Shown here piece after piece: positions 1 to 9,943 of a stretch of DNA of 64,000 bases; within the stretch, counting starts at the first letter, position 1, and every line of letters begins with the position of its first letter. The notes beneath the pieces are model-generated. The model ran no database searches. It saw nothing but the letters and a program-made list of their open reading frames with translations, and was not told the origin of the DNA. The DNA is from Chionoecetes opilio (Eukaryota > Arthropoda > Malacostraca > Decapoda > Majidae), in the NCBI GenBank assembly GCA_016584305.1, contig JACEEZ010020519.1, forward strand, positions 111,028 through 175,027, given 5' to 3'. Made by a program: the position numbers and the translations under genes.

Positions 1-165
1 TATGAATGTGATGCAGAGAGAGGAATGAGAGAAAAATGAAACACCTAGTTTTGCTTCCCCTTTTTGCTTCTCTCCCAATAGAATACTTCGTGTGTGGGAG
101 AACGCCGGACCAAAGGCTTCACCTACAGCATCAGCTGGGTGACTCCCAACTCAAGCTCAAGCTCG
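1..165 (+). repeat. LINE-D 3' segment
   Basis: This stretch matches 17740-17890 closely on the same strand, and 19250-19400 and 51940-52110 on the opposite strand. The other copies continue into a degenerate reading frame resembling the C-terminus of a non-LTR retrotransposon polyprotein. No intact frame is present here. Confidence 0.55.
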
Positions 166-370
166 TAGGTCCTCTCCTCTCCTGTCCTCTAGTTTTGGCC
201 GACCACCCCGGGAGGCGGGTCACAAACCCCCGGCTAACACCCGGTACCCATTCACTGCTAGGTGACTAAATAAGCATTTTTTCAGTGTTTTCAATACCCG
301 AGTTTCGCGATCCTCAAGTTTCGCGCTATGCCTTGTGAAGAAAGCAAGCGCCAAACTCGGGAGGGTACTG
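1..370 (+). mobile_element. Right-hand part of chimeric Tigger-like element, family T1
   Basis: The right end reads AAACTCGGGAGGGTACTG followed by TA at 371-372. The same terminus occurs at 16012 and 18182, and its inverted partner at 16833, 4503 and 45119. Inside are a LINE-D 3' segment (about 1-165) and a reverse-oriented SINE-1 body (about 166-265), in the same order as in the complete copy at 16833-18182. The left end lies outside the window. TA target and CAGTACCC ends suggest a pogo/Tigger-type cut-and-paste element. There is no transposase, so it is non-autonomous. Confidence 0.7.
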
Positions 371-621
371 TAATCAATGGACCTCACTGTATACTGCAAA
401 AATTGTGCCTACATTGCAAATTTGGTAAATTTTTCCATAATCATACTCTCTCACACTCAGCATCTTTGGGATGTCTATTACTATCCAAATTACTCATGGA
501 AATCCTTTTCAGAGCATTGCATATTTTCATCTGGATCATCTTAACTGCCTCCTGCTCCTAGTGTTTTGTTATAGCGAAGGATATATATATTATTGAACCT
601 TACTTTTTACATTAATATATA
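371..621. other. Spacer without recognised feature
   Basis: This is AT-rich sequence between the T1 element and the next Tigger-like element. No coding, RNA or repeat signal was recognised apart from a short TATATATATTAT run near 580. Confidence 0.4.
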
Positions 622-1622
622 CAGTAAACCCTCGCTATAACGGGCAGTTTGGGGGGAGGTGGTCATCTGATATATCCAATAATCCGTTATATCTGAGTAA
701 TCCCCCCAATGAACTCTAGATTTCAAGCACAAACATAACCTAAGTTGTCTCTATCAGGTTTTACAAGGAAAAATCAATGGCTTATGTAGTTGTACCTGTA
801 AAAACAATGCTGTAAGAAGTTGTACATACAATTACAATACAGCACATATAATAAGAATAAAGCATACAGTGGTACTCATACAGCACACCTACTGGATCTG
901 CGGCGCTGAAGCACTGCACTTAAAAGTTTCATACCCCAGGTAAGTAGCAAGCCTTTCTGCAGCATGCTGGATATTAACTCCAGCACAGGAACACCCTCAG
1001 CTCCCTCCTGAGTATACCACTTATACATGGTTTCGTCGCGATTTTCTAGGGCGAGCCGCCACTTAAGAAAAACATCCTGACCTTTCTTACCGCTCTCCAG
1101 TCCTTTCATGGCTTCTTTGATCTTATCTTTAGCCTTGATAAGAACATGAATTGTGCTTCCCTTGATTTTATATTTCTCCATCTGTTGGCCTCTGCATAAC
1201 CCTTGCTCAAATTCTTGAATAATCTTCCACTTTTCACTAATGGAGAGAATCTTCCTCTTTCCTTGACCTGAAGTAAAAAGGGTAGCTGAATTTGAAGCCA
1301 TTCTTGATCGTAGGCAGGTCACACTTGGAGCGAGAGGTAACGCGAGTGAGAGAGCTACAGCAAGGGAAAACCGCACGGTATAAGCGTTGAATTCAAACTG
1401 AGAGACAGTGAGGCGGGAAGGAGTAAGGCTGGCCAGGTGGGCGGGCAAACATGATATATCCTTTACGCTCGCACGTGACAGCCGGCTAGCCGGCTGCCGA
1501 CCAGATTTCCCCCGAATATAACGGATGAAATCTGTTATATTCGGGAGATATCCGGTAGCCATTGGCCATCCATTATATCCGATATCCGTTATAATCAGGT
1601 CTGTTATAGCGAGGGTTTATTA
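622..1622 (-). mobile_element. Tigger/pogo-like DNA transposon remnant (family T2)
   Basis: The left end starts CAGTAAACCCTCGCTATAAC after TA (620-621). The right end is its inverted counterpart, ending near 1622 with two base changes, then TA at 1623-1624. A minus-strand fragment inside encodes the N-terminal DNA-binding part of a Tigger-like transposase. At 1.0 kb the element is far shorter than an autonomous Tigger (about 2.4 kb), so it is an internally deleted copy. Confidence 0.75.
876..1301 (-). pseudogene. Tigger-like transposase, N-terminal DNA-binding fragment
   Basis: The frame begins at an ATG at 1299-1301 and reads through a pipsqueak/CENP-B-type helix-turn-helix: KRKILSISEKWKIIQEFEQG, then a second helical segment with FLKWRLALENR and MYKWYTQEGAEGVPV. 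In Tigger, pogo and CENP-B proteins this bipartite domain binds the transposon ends. The DDE nuclease domain that should follow is missing, and the last 40 or so residues look frameshifted. The frame stays open upstream to 1562, but that part shows no domain and is probably non-coding. The protein cannot transpose the element. Confidence 0.7.
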
Positions 1623-1651
1623 TAAATGAAAAATTAGCACAGGAAATTAAA

Positions 1652-1659
1652 CTACACTA
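1652..1659. repeat. 8-bp target-site duplication, left (CTACACTA)
   Basis: CTACACTA directly precedes the TAGGGTGGTCC terminus and is repeated exactly after the other terminus at 4500-4507. An 8-bp duplication is characteristic of hAT-type transposases. Confidence 0.85.
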
Positions 1660-4499
1660 TAGGGTGGTCCTTAAAATGACCAATTTTTTTTAATGTTGAA
1701 TTCGTTGTGTCCCGGGGTCTAAATTGGTTCCTTTGGGTGTAGAAACAAGACATAGAAAGTTACAGAGCGATTTGTCAATTATTCGAACAGCGCTGGCCAA
1801 TTCAAATATATATATATACTATATAGCCTACATAGGGTTTTTTCGTATATATAATAGTAATTCCCGCGGGTCCCCCTCTCCCTAGAGTATTAGTCGGCCT
1901 AGCCGGGGGTTTCATGACGACCATCGACCACTCATTGTTGCCCACTTCGGTGCTGCTCCACCATGGTCTTCTTGGAAGCGTCAGGGAACCTCTTCCGGTG
2001 GTCTGCCACCACCTGCACGAGGAACTGCAGCTGATCCTCATCCCGTGTTATCTTGCCGTTCAGATCCTGGATGAGGGCAACTCCACGTTCTGCTCTATCA
2101 TTTACCATGGCGAGTTGGAGGACCAGGCTCTTTGCCGTCTGATAATCCTGGTTGATCTCCCACTCCTCAGGATTCATCTGGAGAAAGGTGTCTTGGAGGC
2201 GCAGGCGATGGAACAAGTTCATTGTGTTGGTGGTGACGAAGAAGTCGAGGGATTTTTCAAGAACTTTTGGATCCGGCACCGCAACACGCTTGGATGGCTC
2301 CTCTTCACCCTCTTTCTTGAACAGGGCCGACACCATCTTCCGCTTCATGTCCATGTCCACACCATCGCCCAACAACGCGAGCCCAACCATCTCCTCAGAC
2401 AAGTACCACAGATGAGTGACAAATTTCTTCGTAGTGGCTTTGGAGACCTTGTCGTCACTCTTCTCGTACTCCAATAGTTGTTGAATGAAGCCGAGGTCTC
2501 TGCGAGGACCGCTTTCCGCCTTTGGTGATAGTATCCACTCTTTTCCGTAGAGCAGGGCGACGAACAAACAGAGTTTCCGCAGGCCCTTCACTTGGCTGGC
2601 TGTCACGCCTTGCAACTGCACGCGGAACAACCACATTTTCAGGGCGTAGATGGCCTTTGCCATCCACCGTGCCTGGTGCATCGCACCTGGTGCCCGGAAG
2701 CAGATCCCACGGCGAGGTTCTCCACCGAGGAAGACAACGATGAGCTCCATAAGCTCCTGGTAGTCATCTCGAGGCTGCCGCTCTTCCAGCTGACCCTTGC
2801 AGAACTCGATCATGGGTGCAGCGACGTCTTCTAGGAATGGACAGAGCTCCTCGTCATCAGGTCCTGGACTGAAGGTGGCCTGGTCGATGAAACACCATTT
2901 GGTTTGGAACGCCTTGAATGGCAGAATGTCTGGGCCAGAGGGGGAGCCCAAGGCGGATGTGAACACCGCCGCGAGTACAAGTTCCAAGACATGATGCCTG
3001 CAGGCCAACCATAGCATAGGTCGCTCAAGCTCCTGCTCGAGTAGAACACAGGCCCCAGCGAGTCGTCCAGTGTTCGATGCTGTCGTATTGAAACACATCC
3101 CAGTCAAGTCTTCCGTAACTCCCCATTGTCGCACCACCTCTGCAACTGCATCAGCCTGGACTTATCCTGTGCCGGTTCCCAGCTTGGGGACAGCGAGGAG
3201 CTGGGAAACCCCCTCTCCTGACACGATTACAAGCAACCGGTCCACCTTCTCTTTCCCGGTGAGGTCTGGGAGAAGTTTCCCGTCCCAATGGACAACGAGG
3301 GGAACGCCAACCTTGAACTCCTCCTTAATTTGTATGGCTCGTTTTTTACGATGTTTCTGACGAAGGCGGCGGATTGAGCTGCGGTTCAAGGCGAGATTGT
3401 CCACTTCATGTCCGAGACTTCGGGCAGTCTCCCCGACCACACTCATTGCAGCTCGGTCCGAGAGCTTGCTTCGATCGAGAGACGCTGCTAGATCTGGCGA
3501 GATGACGGTCTTCCGTCCCCGCTTTTTTTGAGACATTCGTCCAACTAAATCTCCTGATGGTGCATCGGGATCTTCTGTGCCACTCGAGGACCCGCTGCTT
3601 GCCAGAATGGCTCTCGTTGATGCAGCTGCCATATCCTCCTTCACTTTCCGCTTCCGCTTCTGAACTGTATCTTTCCATGCAGCAGCACGAGCCTCCTTCG
3701 AAGCCAGAGTAGCATCAAACCCTGCCATTGTTCCCTTCCTACCTTTCTCCCGCTGGGCCAGGAGAAAATCACGGTCTTCCTGGATGTTGATCATCTCCAT
3801 AGCGCTGACGTGGGCTATGTCGAAGAGATCATCCAGGTTCTGAACGAAAGACTCCTCATTTGATTTGTGAGCCTCACTGGTCCTTCCCTCACACTTCTTC
3901 AATCCCTTCCACACCGTCACCAACTTCTCCAACTTGGCCTGGCAATGTTGGATTGCAGGAGTCGGGATACGGGCTCTCAGCCACCACTGCATAACCTCAG
4001 CAATGGAAGTTTTCAAGGCGATCTTCGAGACCTTCTTCTCCTCAAAGTGGTGATAGAGGTACAATCCCAAGGCCTGGCGATTGGACGGTAGCTTGCTCCC
4101 CAGAATCATGGGGTTTACTTGACCAAGCAAGTAGAATGTTGATTGAGTACGTTTTTTTGACATATCTCAAAAGAAAAGAATATGAAGTGTTTACTGGTTG
4201 GTTTTATATTATTTTGCTATACAAGTAAGTATACATGAGGTAATACATTACGTCATAAGGTGACATGCTAAGGACTCGCAACATACATTTTTAGAATCCG
4301 AATAGTGTAGGCACTGTAGGGCTATGTAGGCTATGCTATATTGTATTATATAATATATATATATTTGAATTGGCCAGCGCTGTTCGAATAATTGTCTGAT
4401 CGCTTTAATAATTCAGACACAGTTTTTCTACCTCAAAAGAAACATTTGAAAACCCCGGGACCCTTTAAATTTTTGATAAAATAAATAAGGACCACCCTA
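1660..4499 (-). mobile_element. hAT-like DNA transposon, copy A (2840 bp)
   Basis: The ends are TAGGGTGGTCC and GGACCACCCTA. Inverted similarity extends about 150 bp inward: 1660-1820 against 4350-4499, sharing AACAGCGCTGGCCAATTC and a short TA run at the inner edge. An exact 8-bp duplication CTACACTA flanks the element. One minus-strand transposase gene fills the interior (4163 to 1932). The element sits across the left terminus of a T1 element, because the duplicated target includes the first bases of that terminus. Copies B (33007-35677) and C (46337-48981) share gene layout but differ in subterminal sequence, so they are separate subfamilies. Confidence 0.9.
1932..4163 (-). pseudogene. 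hAT-like transposase, nearly full length, one in-frame stop
   Basis: A single reading frame of 743 codons runs from the ATG at 4163 to the stop at 1932 and is broken only by TAA at 3162-3164 (codon 334). The N-terminal 280 residues are basic and helical and carry RARIPTP, a motif conserved in the other copies. The catalytic-type region follows: HWDGKLLPD (Asp 294), MCFNTTASNTG (residue 359), LACRHHVLE (388-394), then HLWYLSEE and VNDRAERGVAL (Asp 689, Glu 692). Copies B and C have Asp where this copy has Asn 359 (AAT), so a probable catalytic residue is lost as well as the frame. Order and spacing suggest an RNase H-fold nuclease interrupted by a long helical insertion, as in hAT transposases. 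That assignment is inferred from motifs and the 8-bp target duplication; I do not recognise a named family. Confidence 0.8.
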
Positions 4500-4507
4500 C
4501 TACACTA
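4500..4507. repeat. 8-bp target-site duplication, right (CTACACTA)
   Basis: This is the exact repeat of 1652-1659, directly after GGACCACCCTA. Its last bases are also the start of the T1 terminus CACTACCCTCCCGAG. Confidence 0.85.
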
Positions 4508-4678
4508 CCCTCCCGAGTTTCACGCTATGCGAGTTTCGCGATCCTTGAGTTTCGTGCCAAGTCCTAAATTCTTACCATCCCGACTTTCGCGCATTATATC
4601 CCCGAGTTTTGCGCTGCTTCGTACAAGTTTTTTTTTTTTTATTTATTTATTTACTTATTTATTTATTTATTTATTATT

Positions 4679-4682
<4 letters not shown>

Positions 4683-4769
<87 letters not shown>
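4683..4769. repeat. (AT)n microsatellite
   Basis: An uninterrupted AT dinucleotide tract of about 87 bp. The TIR element that follows is flanked by AT tract on both sides (see 8387-8520), so it probably inserted into a TA-rich array. Confidence 0.95.
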
Positions 4770-4771
<2 letters not shown>

Positions 4772-5311
4772 GTATTTGCCGGCGCATAAGACGCACCCCT
4801 ATTTTACAAAGAGGTTTTGTGAAGAAAAAAAATATTGGTGTTTTTGAGGGAATTTTTTTTTCTCGTAAAAGTATCAAGTTATTAAAAAAAAAAAAGGATT
4901 TGTAGGGGAAAGCAAATGATTATGAGCATGTACCTAAATACAATATTCACAGTGCAATGAATGTGAATGAAAAATTATACTCGTTAAAATGTAAAGAGAA
5001 TGACAGTGTAACCAAAATCGGTCATAAATCATAATACAGTCGGCGCAAAAAAACTTAAGACGCCAAAAAACTTGGGCGGGAATAACATCCTTAGCTATTT
5101 TGACAATTTCGGTGGGAGCGATTGAATGTTTTTACGTTTTTTGTATATCTGGCAGTGTATTAGGGTTTCTGCTGTAGATTCCTCGCTGCTGCCCGCTCTG
5201 TATCTTCCAAGTCATCATAGGAAGAGGTTGTTGTGTTTGGTTCTCCAACCTTCCTACACCCCCATTCGCCCCTCCATCTTCTATCGCCTTCTCCAGGTCT
5301 AATAAAGTATT

Positions 5312-5548
5312 ATGCTGGGCAAATCTCCATCAATTGTGAAGAAAACACATATAGTAACCTTGTATCGAAGAGGGAAAACAATTGGCCAGATAGCAAGGGA
5401 GATGTGTGTTTCCAAACATACCGTCTCGGTGTGGTGCAGGCGGGCGCAAGATGGTGAGTTAAGGACTGTTTTGGCGTGGAAGAAAGGGTCAGGGTGGCCA
5501 AGAAAAACTTCAAAGAAGACTGATCAACTGCTCAAAATGATTATTGAC
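5312..5548 (+). pseudogene. Tc1-like transposase, N-terminal HTH (left arm)
   Basis: The frame starts MLGKSPSIVKKTHIVTLYRR and continues with KTIGQIAREMCVSKHTVSVW, a paired-type helix-turn-helix, then KKGSGWPRKTSKKTDQLL, matching the GRPRKT linker of Tc1 transposases. About 79 residues belong to the transposase. Past the palindrome centre the frame reads the opposite arm and stops at 5587. The DD(E/D) nuclease is missing. Such a fragment could at most bind the transposon ends. Confidence 0.75.
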
Positions 5549-5785
5549 ATCAACAAACCTTATGAGCAGTTGATCAGTCTTCTTTGAAGTTTTTCTTGGC
5601 CGCCCTGACCCTTTCTTCCACGCCAAAACAGTCTCTAACTCACCATCTTGCACCCGCCTGCACCACACCGAGACGGTATGTTTGGAAACACACATCTCCC
5701 TCGCTATCTGGCCAATTGTTTTCCCACTTCGATACAAGGTTACTATATGTGTTTTCTTCACAATGGATAGAGATTTGCCCGGCAT
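5549..5785 (-). pseudogene. Tc1-like transposase, N-terminal HTH (right arm)
   Basis: This is the mirror copy of the left-arm fragment: MPGKSLSIVKKTHIVTLYRS, the same HTH, then KKGSGRPRKTSKKTDQLL. It keeps GRPRKT where the left arm has GWPRKT, so the arms have diverged slightly since the duplication. It runs into the opposite arm past 5548. There is no catalytic domain. Confidence 0.75.
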
Positions 5786-6061
5786 AATGCATTAGTATAC
5801 CTGGAGAAGGTGGTAGAAGATGTAGGGGCGAATGGGGGTGTAGGAAGGTTGGAGAACCAAACACAACAACCTCTTCCTATGATGACTTGGAAGATACAGA
5901 GCGGGCAGGAGCAAGGAATCTACAGCAGAAACCCTAATACACTGCAACATACAAAAAACTTTAAAAATTAAATCGCTCCCACCGAAATTGTCAAAACAGC
6001 TAAGGACGTTATTCCCGCCCCAAGTTTTTTGGCGTCCTAAGTTTTTTTTGCGCCGACTGTA

Positions 6062-6754
6062 TATTGCAGGATGCCCCCAGAATTGATATTCTAATATTTG
6101 CTACCTATGACATATAGCTTAGATTTAATGTTGTAGGTATGCCTTTGTTGCTTTTCTGCCATGTGTTTAGACTTTGTGGAAAATTTGCAGTATAGATATT
6201 GGTATTATTTTGGTAGTAGCTTTCAAAGTCCTAGAACTCTTACCTACACCATCGTGTAGCTTTCTTCATTCTGAGTATTTTGAGCCCCATTTCCCATGGC
6301 GTAATTGAATAATAATGGCATTACACTTAGTACCGAAAATCTACCGTTACTTCAGCCAGAAAGTTAAGTTAGGTTAAATCAGATTTGGTTAGGTTAGAGG
6401 TGGGGTTTGGTTTAGTAACAGATAATATAGAGAAATAACGAAAATTACCAATAATATGGCAGTGTGAAGCGTAGCAATGTTTGCGGGGCAGACCTGGAGG
6501 GGCAGGTTGCCTCCCCCACATACACACATGTAAACAAACATTGATTTCCGACAAAAACGGAACACAGATTAATTCAAAACACATCAAAACTATTCAGGAG
6601 GACTTAAGTTTCGGCCTCGAAATCGGTGGTTGTCCAATAACAAAAATTCACGAAGATATTTAGATAACACTGTAAGGTAACCATCTCTACCTTGTTGTTA
6701 TTGTTGTAATTTGTGAAGGGCACCGTTGTCGGAATCGACGATATTTGCACTGCT
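6062..6754. other. No gene seen; shared non-coding repeat at 6215-6310
   Basis: No reading frame or RNA was recognised. The segment around 6215-6310 (TACCTACACCATCGTGTAG, then CCCATTTCCCATGG) recurs at 36460-36560 and, inverted, near 51110-51290, so it belongs to an interspersed repeat. A short GGTTAGGTTAG-like run lies near 6365-6400. Confidence 0.4.
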
Positions 6755-6835
6755 TTACACCTATGAATCTATCACAGTCGCGAGGGTTGATTAGTCTTCT
6801 TCAGGAAGGTACAGGTGAAGGCTGATTCACACTCT
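6755..6835 (-). repeat. LINE-A 3' end scrap
   Basis: CTATGAATCTATCACAG followed by CTTCTTCAGGAAGGTACAGG matches, with substitutions, the LINE-A 3' end at 9100-9170. It is too diverged and short to say more. Confidence 0.4.
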
Positions 6836-7879
6836 GAAATCACGGCAGCGTTCCGTCAGCCGTGCCTTGTATTCACACTATTCGTCATGGTTCCGTAATT
6901 TTCGGCAGTTCCTGCTCACCCTCTAAGCAGACATGGTGCCTCAGAGGCTATGCTTGAAGAAATTTTTCATTAATAGCACTTCTGTCCGATGAAGAAGAGG
7001 AGTGGAACTCTAAAAGATATTGTTTTGGGTACATAAAGCCTTGAGAAAACGACAATTATCAGCACGGCACATTACGTTAAAATATTCTTCCCCAGAAACC
7101 GTTACGTGACAGGACAGTGATGTATTGGAGCTGTGATGGCGGCGCACCATTTAGTGTAACACATCTATTTGTTTGAATGTAAGAAATTCTAACGGATGTG
7201 ATGAGACGGTGCCCTGTCACCAATTTCACCTTGATGGTATCATGTGATTCGGCCTTGAGGGGGACGGTGTGGCGCCGTGATGGGTCTTGGTCTTGGTGTA
7301 CAGTGTGGAAGACTTTTGTCCCGTCTACAGGTACCATTGCAGCCTTTTTACTAGCACTCTTTCATACAGTTTCCTTATCCGTAGAGGTACAGGGGTGAGG
7401 ATTGAGGGGTCGAGGTGGTACAAAGGCCTATGCTGTCTCCTATCCCACCCTGCTTACCACTGTAGCGGCGCTAACACACACTCACATACACACCTGCATC
7501 GGCTTAGGCCACCCCACTGTCTGCGACCAGGATTAGAGGCCCGAGGGTGACCCGACGCTGACCTGACTTGTCCTTGCCGACACAACTGCAACACCAGCCA
7601 GGTAATTCAAGCAGCCAAAGGACACACAGAGAACACAGCCGCGCCCCTCTTTGTCCCCACGTTGTACAATGACTCGCTGTCAAATAAACTACAAAGCCAC
7701 GACCGCCCTTTCTCCATCCCTGTGTGTATAGACAGACTCCCAAGATACTACATCTCCTCTCACCGCTCCACACTCCTTCATAAAAACTTTAACACGCTCT
7801 TTGTTTCACTATTCCATTTATCAACAATACTCATTCCAGCGAAAATTCCAACACTATTTTCTGCCTCCCTACTATCATC
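6836..7879. other. No gene recognised
   Basis: Mixed sequence with several short open frames in both directions, none with a recognisable domain or splice structure. It is presumably old filler of the surrounding TIR element. Confidence 0.4.
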
Positions 7880-8125
7880 TCATTTCAACTGTTGTGTCAA
7901 CTTGTGTGGCCCGAGTCGAATGCGGGTTAAGGCGACATCTAATATGCGGGATGTTTGTCTTTTCCATGGGTGCGGGGAGGAGTCTGAGCGGTAATGACCC
8001 ATGGTGGGTGCGCGGAGGGCGTTGCCGAGACGTTTTATCAGACGTTTTACAATGGAGAGCAGCAGAGGGGGGTGGATGATGTTTACATCTGACACGGCCA
8101 TCTTGGCAGCAACAATCGCTATCTT
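7880..8125 (-). pseudogene. LINE-A RNase H-region fragment
   Basis: The minus-strand translation contains PTMGHYRSDSSPHPW and SRILDVALTRIRLG, aligned with SMGQYRSDSSPQPW and SRVLDVTLTRLRLG in the better copy at 9114-9818. Several frameshifts are needed. It is a decayed piece of the same non-LTR retrotransposon polyprotein. Confidence 0.65.
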
Positions 8126-8384
8126 GTTGCCCCAGCTCTTGTTTTCTCTTAAACTCCAACCTTTTCTTAGTATTATGCATTACTGTTGATAACACAGTTA
8201 CAAATTTGTGCTCAGTGGACTACTGCTCAACACAGATCACTCCAGATCCCTTTAGTAATACACCACCGGCTATTCTGCATTCACTGCCCGACCTCTCATT
8301 CGCTAATATGGCCGCATTAGACACAGGGTGAACTTTGCATTCTTTTTTAAGGGAAAAAACTGCGTCTTATGCGCCGGCAAATAC

Positions 8385-8532
<148 letters not shown>

Positions 8533-9029
8533 TATTTACCTAGTTGTATTTACCTACCGTAGATAACAGTGAAGTCGCCACCTACAGTGAAGTCGCCAGG
8601 CGCCAAATATTACGAATTATAGCATCACTACTGATTTTTATGTGCCACTGAAGATGTTACACAGTAGTTTATATCATGGCTGTATAATCTACCCTGTTTC
8701 AGCATTGTTTTATGCTTTGTATCTGCAAGTATAACTGTTGCGCATTTTGCTTCTCACGTTTTTCTTCGCGCGATGACAGACCGTAAACAGTAGCTTTTCG
8801 GGCGACAGGACACAAGACTTGCCAGATCTTCCAAACTTGAATAGAATTTATTTTCACGTTGGCAGAGGAATTTTTATATATCCAAGCATCTTCCGCAGCT
8901 AATATATACAGGAGAACCTCGTTTATCCGGCACCCTCGGGGGGGAGCGCATGCCGGATAACTCATTTTGCCGTTGTTTTGAGAGTTACTCTTGTGGAAAT
9001 GCCCAAAATCCCAATAAATACTGTGGTTT

Positions 9030-9826
9030 CTGGAGGTTGTTGTTGTTGTTGTTTTAGGGCTGCGAGGATCCCTCGGGGAACACTATGAGCCCTGGTGATG
9101 TCCTATGATGCTATCACAGGCGCGGTAGTTGACCTGTCTTCCTCAGGAAGGCACAGGTGAGGCGGATGACGGCGTGTTGCCGAGAGGGGGGAACGCCAGC
9201 CGCCGCCAGCAGGGTGGGCAGGTCAAAGGTAGTGACGTTCAGGGCGAGGAGTTGAGACTGTAGCACTACACGGTGTGAGTGGAAGTGCGGACACTGCAGC
9301 AGAAAGTGTTCAATAGTCTCCAGAAAATTCATGCACCAAGGGCAGTGGGGGTCAGGGGACAGACGGAGGCGATGCAGGTGAGCTGTGAGTGTCGTGTGCC
9401 CCAGGCGGAGGCGGGTGAGAGTGACATCCAGGACGCGGGACTTTTTCCGTATCCACGGCTGGGGGGAAGAGTCACTGCGGTATTGGCCCATGGAGGTGAT
9501 GCGGAGGGCATCGCCGAGTGTATTATTCCAGGTGGAGCGGCAGACCCGAGGGATCAGGCGTTTGGCCGCGGAGAGCGGCAGAGGGAAGGGTGTCGTGTTT
9601 ACATCTGTTAAGGCCATCCTGGCAGCAGAATCAGCCACCTCGTTGCCTCGGATACCAGCGTGGGAGGGAACGCACTGGAAGGCGATCTCCCACCCCTCGT
9701 TGGTAAGGTGAAGGGCCGTCTGGATGGTGTGGACGAGGGACGTAGAGGATCGTGGATGACGGGAGAGGAGGAGGTAGAGTGAGGAGAGAGAGTCTGTGTA
9801 GACCACAGCCTTGCCCAACTAAATTT
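9030..9826 (-). mobile_element. LINE-A (non-LTR retrotransposon) 3' segment
   Basis: A 5'-truncated retrotransposon: C-terminal RNase H and zinc-knuckle coding region (9114-9818) plus a short 3' UTR with GGGCTGCGAGGATCCC and a (TTG)n tail on its 3' side near 9045. The same 3' sequence recurs at 17335, 21085, 26450, 30555, 31698 and 46125. Confidence 0.8.
9114..9818 (-). pseudogene. LINE-A polyprotein C-terminus: RNase H plus CCHC
   Basis: This is an open frame of 234 residues. It opens inside an RNase H fold (AVVYTDSLSSLYLLL, then VPSHAGIRGNEVADSAA), giving two of the catalytic acids and the late histidine. The first strands with the first acid are cut off. It continues with RYRSDS-type sequence (GQYRSDSSPQPW) and ends with the zinc-binding signature CPWCMNFLETIEHFLLQCP. 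This arrangement is typical of the 3' end of I, R1 or jockey-type LINE ORF2. The reverse transcriptase is absent. The frame is intact, so the piece is young or was amplified recently with its host Tigger element. Confidence 0.8.
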
Positions 9827-9943
9827 CTGCCGATTTTCTCAGTTTTTGAAATAATTATACTTAATTAATGCCTGGGTCGATTAGTGCCGTTGTTTTGAGG
9901 CTGCCGTTGTTTTAAATGCCGGTTAAATGAGGTTCTCCTGTAT

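Larger units (their letters stand above)
5037..6059. mobile_element. Palindromic Tc1-like foldback element
   Basis: The two halves (5037-5548 and 5549-6059) are near-perfect reverse complements. Ends are CAGTCGGCGCAAAAAAACTT and its inverse, flanked by TA (5035-5036, 6060-6061). Each arm is the 5' half of a Tc1-like transposon with the start of its transposase gene, so the element is two 5' halves joined inside out. The Tc1 catalytic domain is absent from both arms. Confidence 0.85.
8909..9940. mobile_element. Tigger-like element T3 carrying a LINE-A 3' end
   Basis: The left end is CAGGAGAACCTCGTTTATCC and the right end its inverse, with TA on both sides (8907-8908, 9941-9942). Between about 90-120 bp of element sequence at each end lies an 0.8 kb minus-strand LINE-A 3' segment (9030-9826). 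The element has no transposase of its own. Confidence 0.75.

Noticed and set aside
1302..1562. Upstream 87 codons of the T2 transposase frame
   Set aside because: The family start MASNSATLF is at 1301; the upstream part is element terminus (inverted TIR) read by chance.
1914..3360. Plus-strand frames over the hAT-like copy A gene
   Set aside because: Shadows of the minus-strand transposase; the conserved motifs are only on the minus strand.
5233..5864. Overlapping MFGSPTFLHP-type and MKFFLATLTL-type frames in the Tc1 palindrome
   Set aside because: Mirror and antisense frames of the HTH fragments, duplicated by the inverted repeat.
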